From NCBI GenBank assembly GCA_948470875.1, contig CAOKQM010000007.1, positions 1-43,783 on the forward strand: a stretch of DNA of 43,783 nt. Direction: 5' to 3'. The notes under the pieces were generated by a model. That model saw only the letters and a list, made by a program, of their open reading frames with translations. It was not told the DNA's origin and did not search any database. The position numbers were made by a program, and so were the translations under genes. Origin of the DNA: an uncultured Clostridium sp. (GTDB taxonomy: Bacteria > Bacillota > Clostridia > TANB77 > CAG-508). Of the stretch, positions 43,745 to 43,783 are shown piece after piece. Each line of letters starts with the position of its first letter. Position 1 is the stretch's first letter.

Positions 43745-43765
43745 ACCCCCGGTTATACCGGGGGT
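43745..43765 (-). terminator. GC-rich hairpin, possibly a terminator for a convergent gene beyond the window
   Basis: ACCCCCGGT (43745-43753) and ACCGGGGGT (43757-43765) are perfect arms with a 3-nt loop. Read on the minus strand it is followed by TTCTTCTTAAATT, a modest U-rich run. On the plus strand no T-run follows. It is strikingly GC-rich for this genome. Confidence 0.5.
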
Positions 43766-43783
43766 ACAAAAAACTTATAGTTA

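Noticed and set aside
1..43783. CRISPR array, tRNA or rRNA genes
   Set aside because: I saw no regularly spaced direct repeats, and no cloverleaf or rRNA-like sequence in the intergenic regions. No gene-free stretch exceeds 300 bases.

Overview
The window reads as chromosomal DNA of a very AT-rich, Gram-positive-type bacterium, most likely an uncultured gut-type clostridium (Firmicutes/Bacillota). The support is strong purine-rich ribosome binding sites, sigma-A-like promoters (TTGAAA/TTGACA, 16-18 bp, TATAAT), a Sua5-Pth-RimO gene run, TrmFO, and a PrgI/VirB4/TrbL-type secretion apparatus of the Gram-positive kind. The genetic code looks standard, with TAA, TAG and TGA all used as stops, except for one codon, CGG.

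Layout. 1-18307 is a housekeeping block: the end of rpoC, a membrane-anchored Ig-like (Big2) protein, a divergent J-domain membrane protein, miaB, a putative HTH protein, mutS, tig, tsaC/sua5, pth, rimO, a cell-wall amidase, an unknown, hisS, trmFO, and on the minus strand a small basic protein and a polytopic glycosyltransferase-like protein. 18397-21991 holds seven paralogous VirB2/TrbC-type pilin genes in four transcription units, each unit with its own promoter and some with their own terminators. 22014-43694 is one long co-oriented run encoding the rest of a type IV secretion-like machine: PrgI-like, TraC-like, VirB4 ATPase, three TrbL/VirB6-type membrane proteins (one carrying a very long cytoplasmic extension), several single-pass proteins including two NTF2/VirB8-like ones, and a 1960-residue membrane-anchored protein with an NlpC/P60-like hydrolase domain. 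No relaxase, VirD4 coupling protein or VirB11 is present in the window, and the locus sits beside housekeeping genes. It therefore looks like a resident export or surface machine rather than an obvious conjugative element, although missing parts could lie outside.

The most striking observation concerns reading frames. Five long genes or gene pairs appear broken or oddly ended: miaB, mutS, virB4 (twice), the second TrbL and the NlpC/P60 giant. I scanned every CGG in the real genes by hand. There are exactly six in-frame CGG codons in about 13,000 codons, and all six are precisely where one base, the C, must be skipped so that translation resumes on the following GGN (Gly) and the family-typical protein continues. 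About 85 other CGG trinucleotides in these genes all lie out of frame (NCG-GNN or NNC-GGN). This suggests that CGG is an unassigned or hungry codon at which the ribosome shifts +1 (C skipped, GGN read), or that CGGN is read as a four-base codon, in both housekeeping and secretion genes. I annotate those genes as intact CDSs that span the shift.
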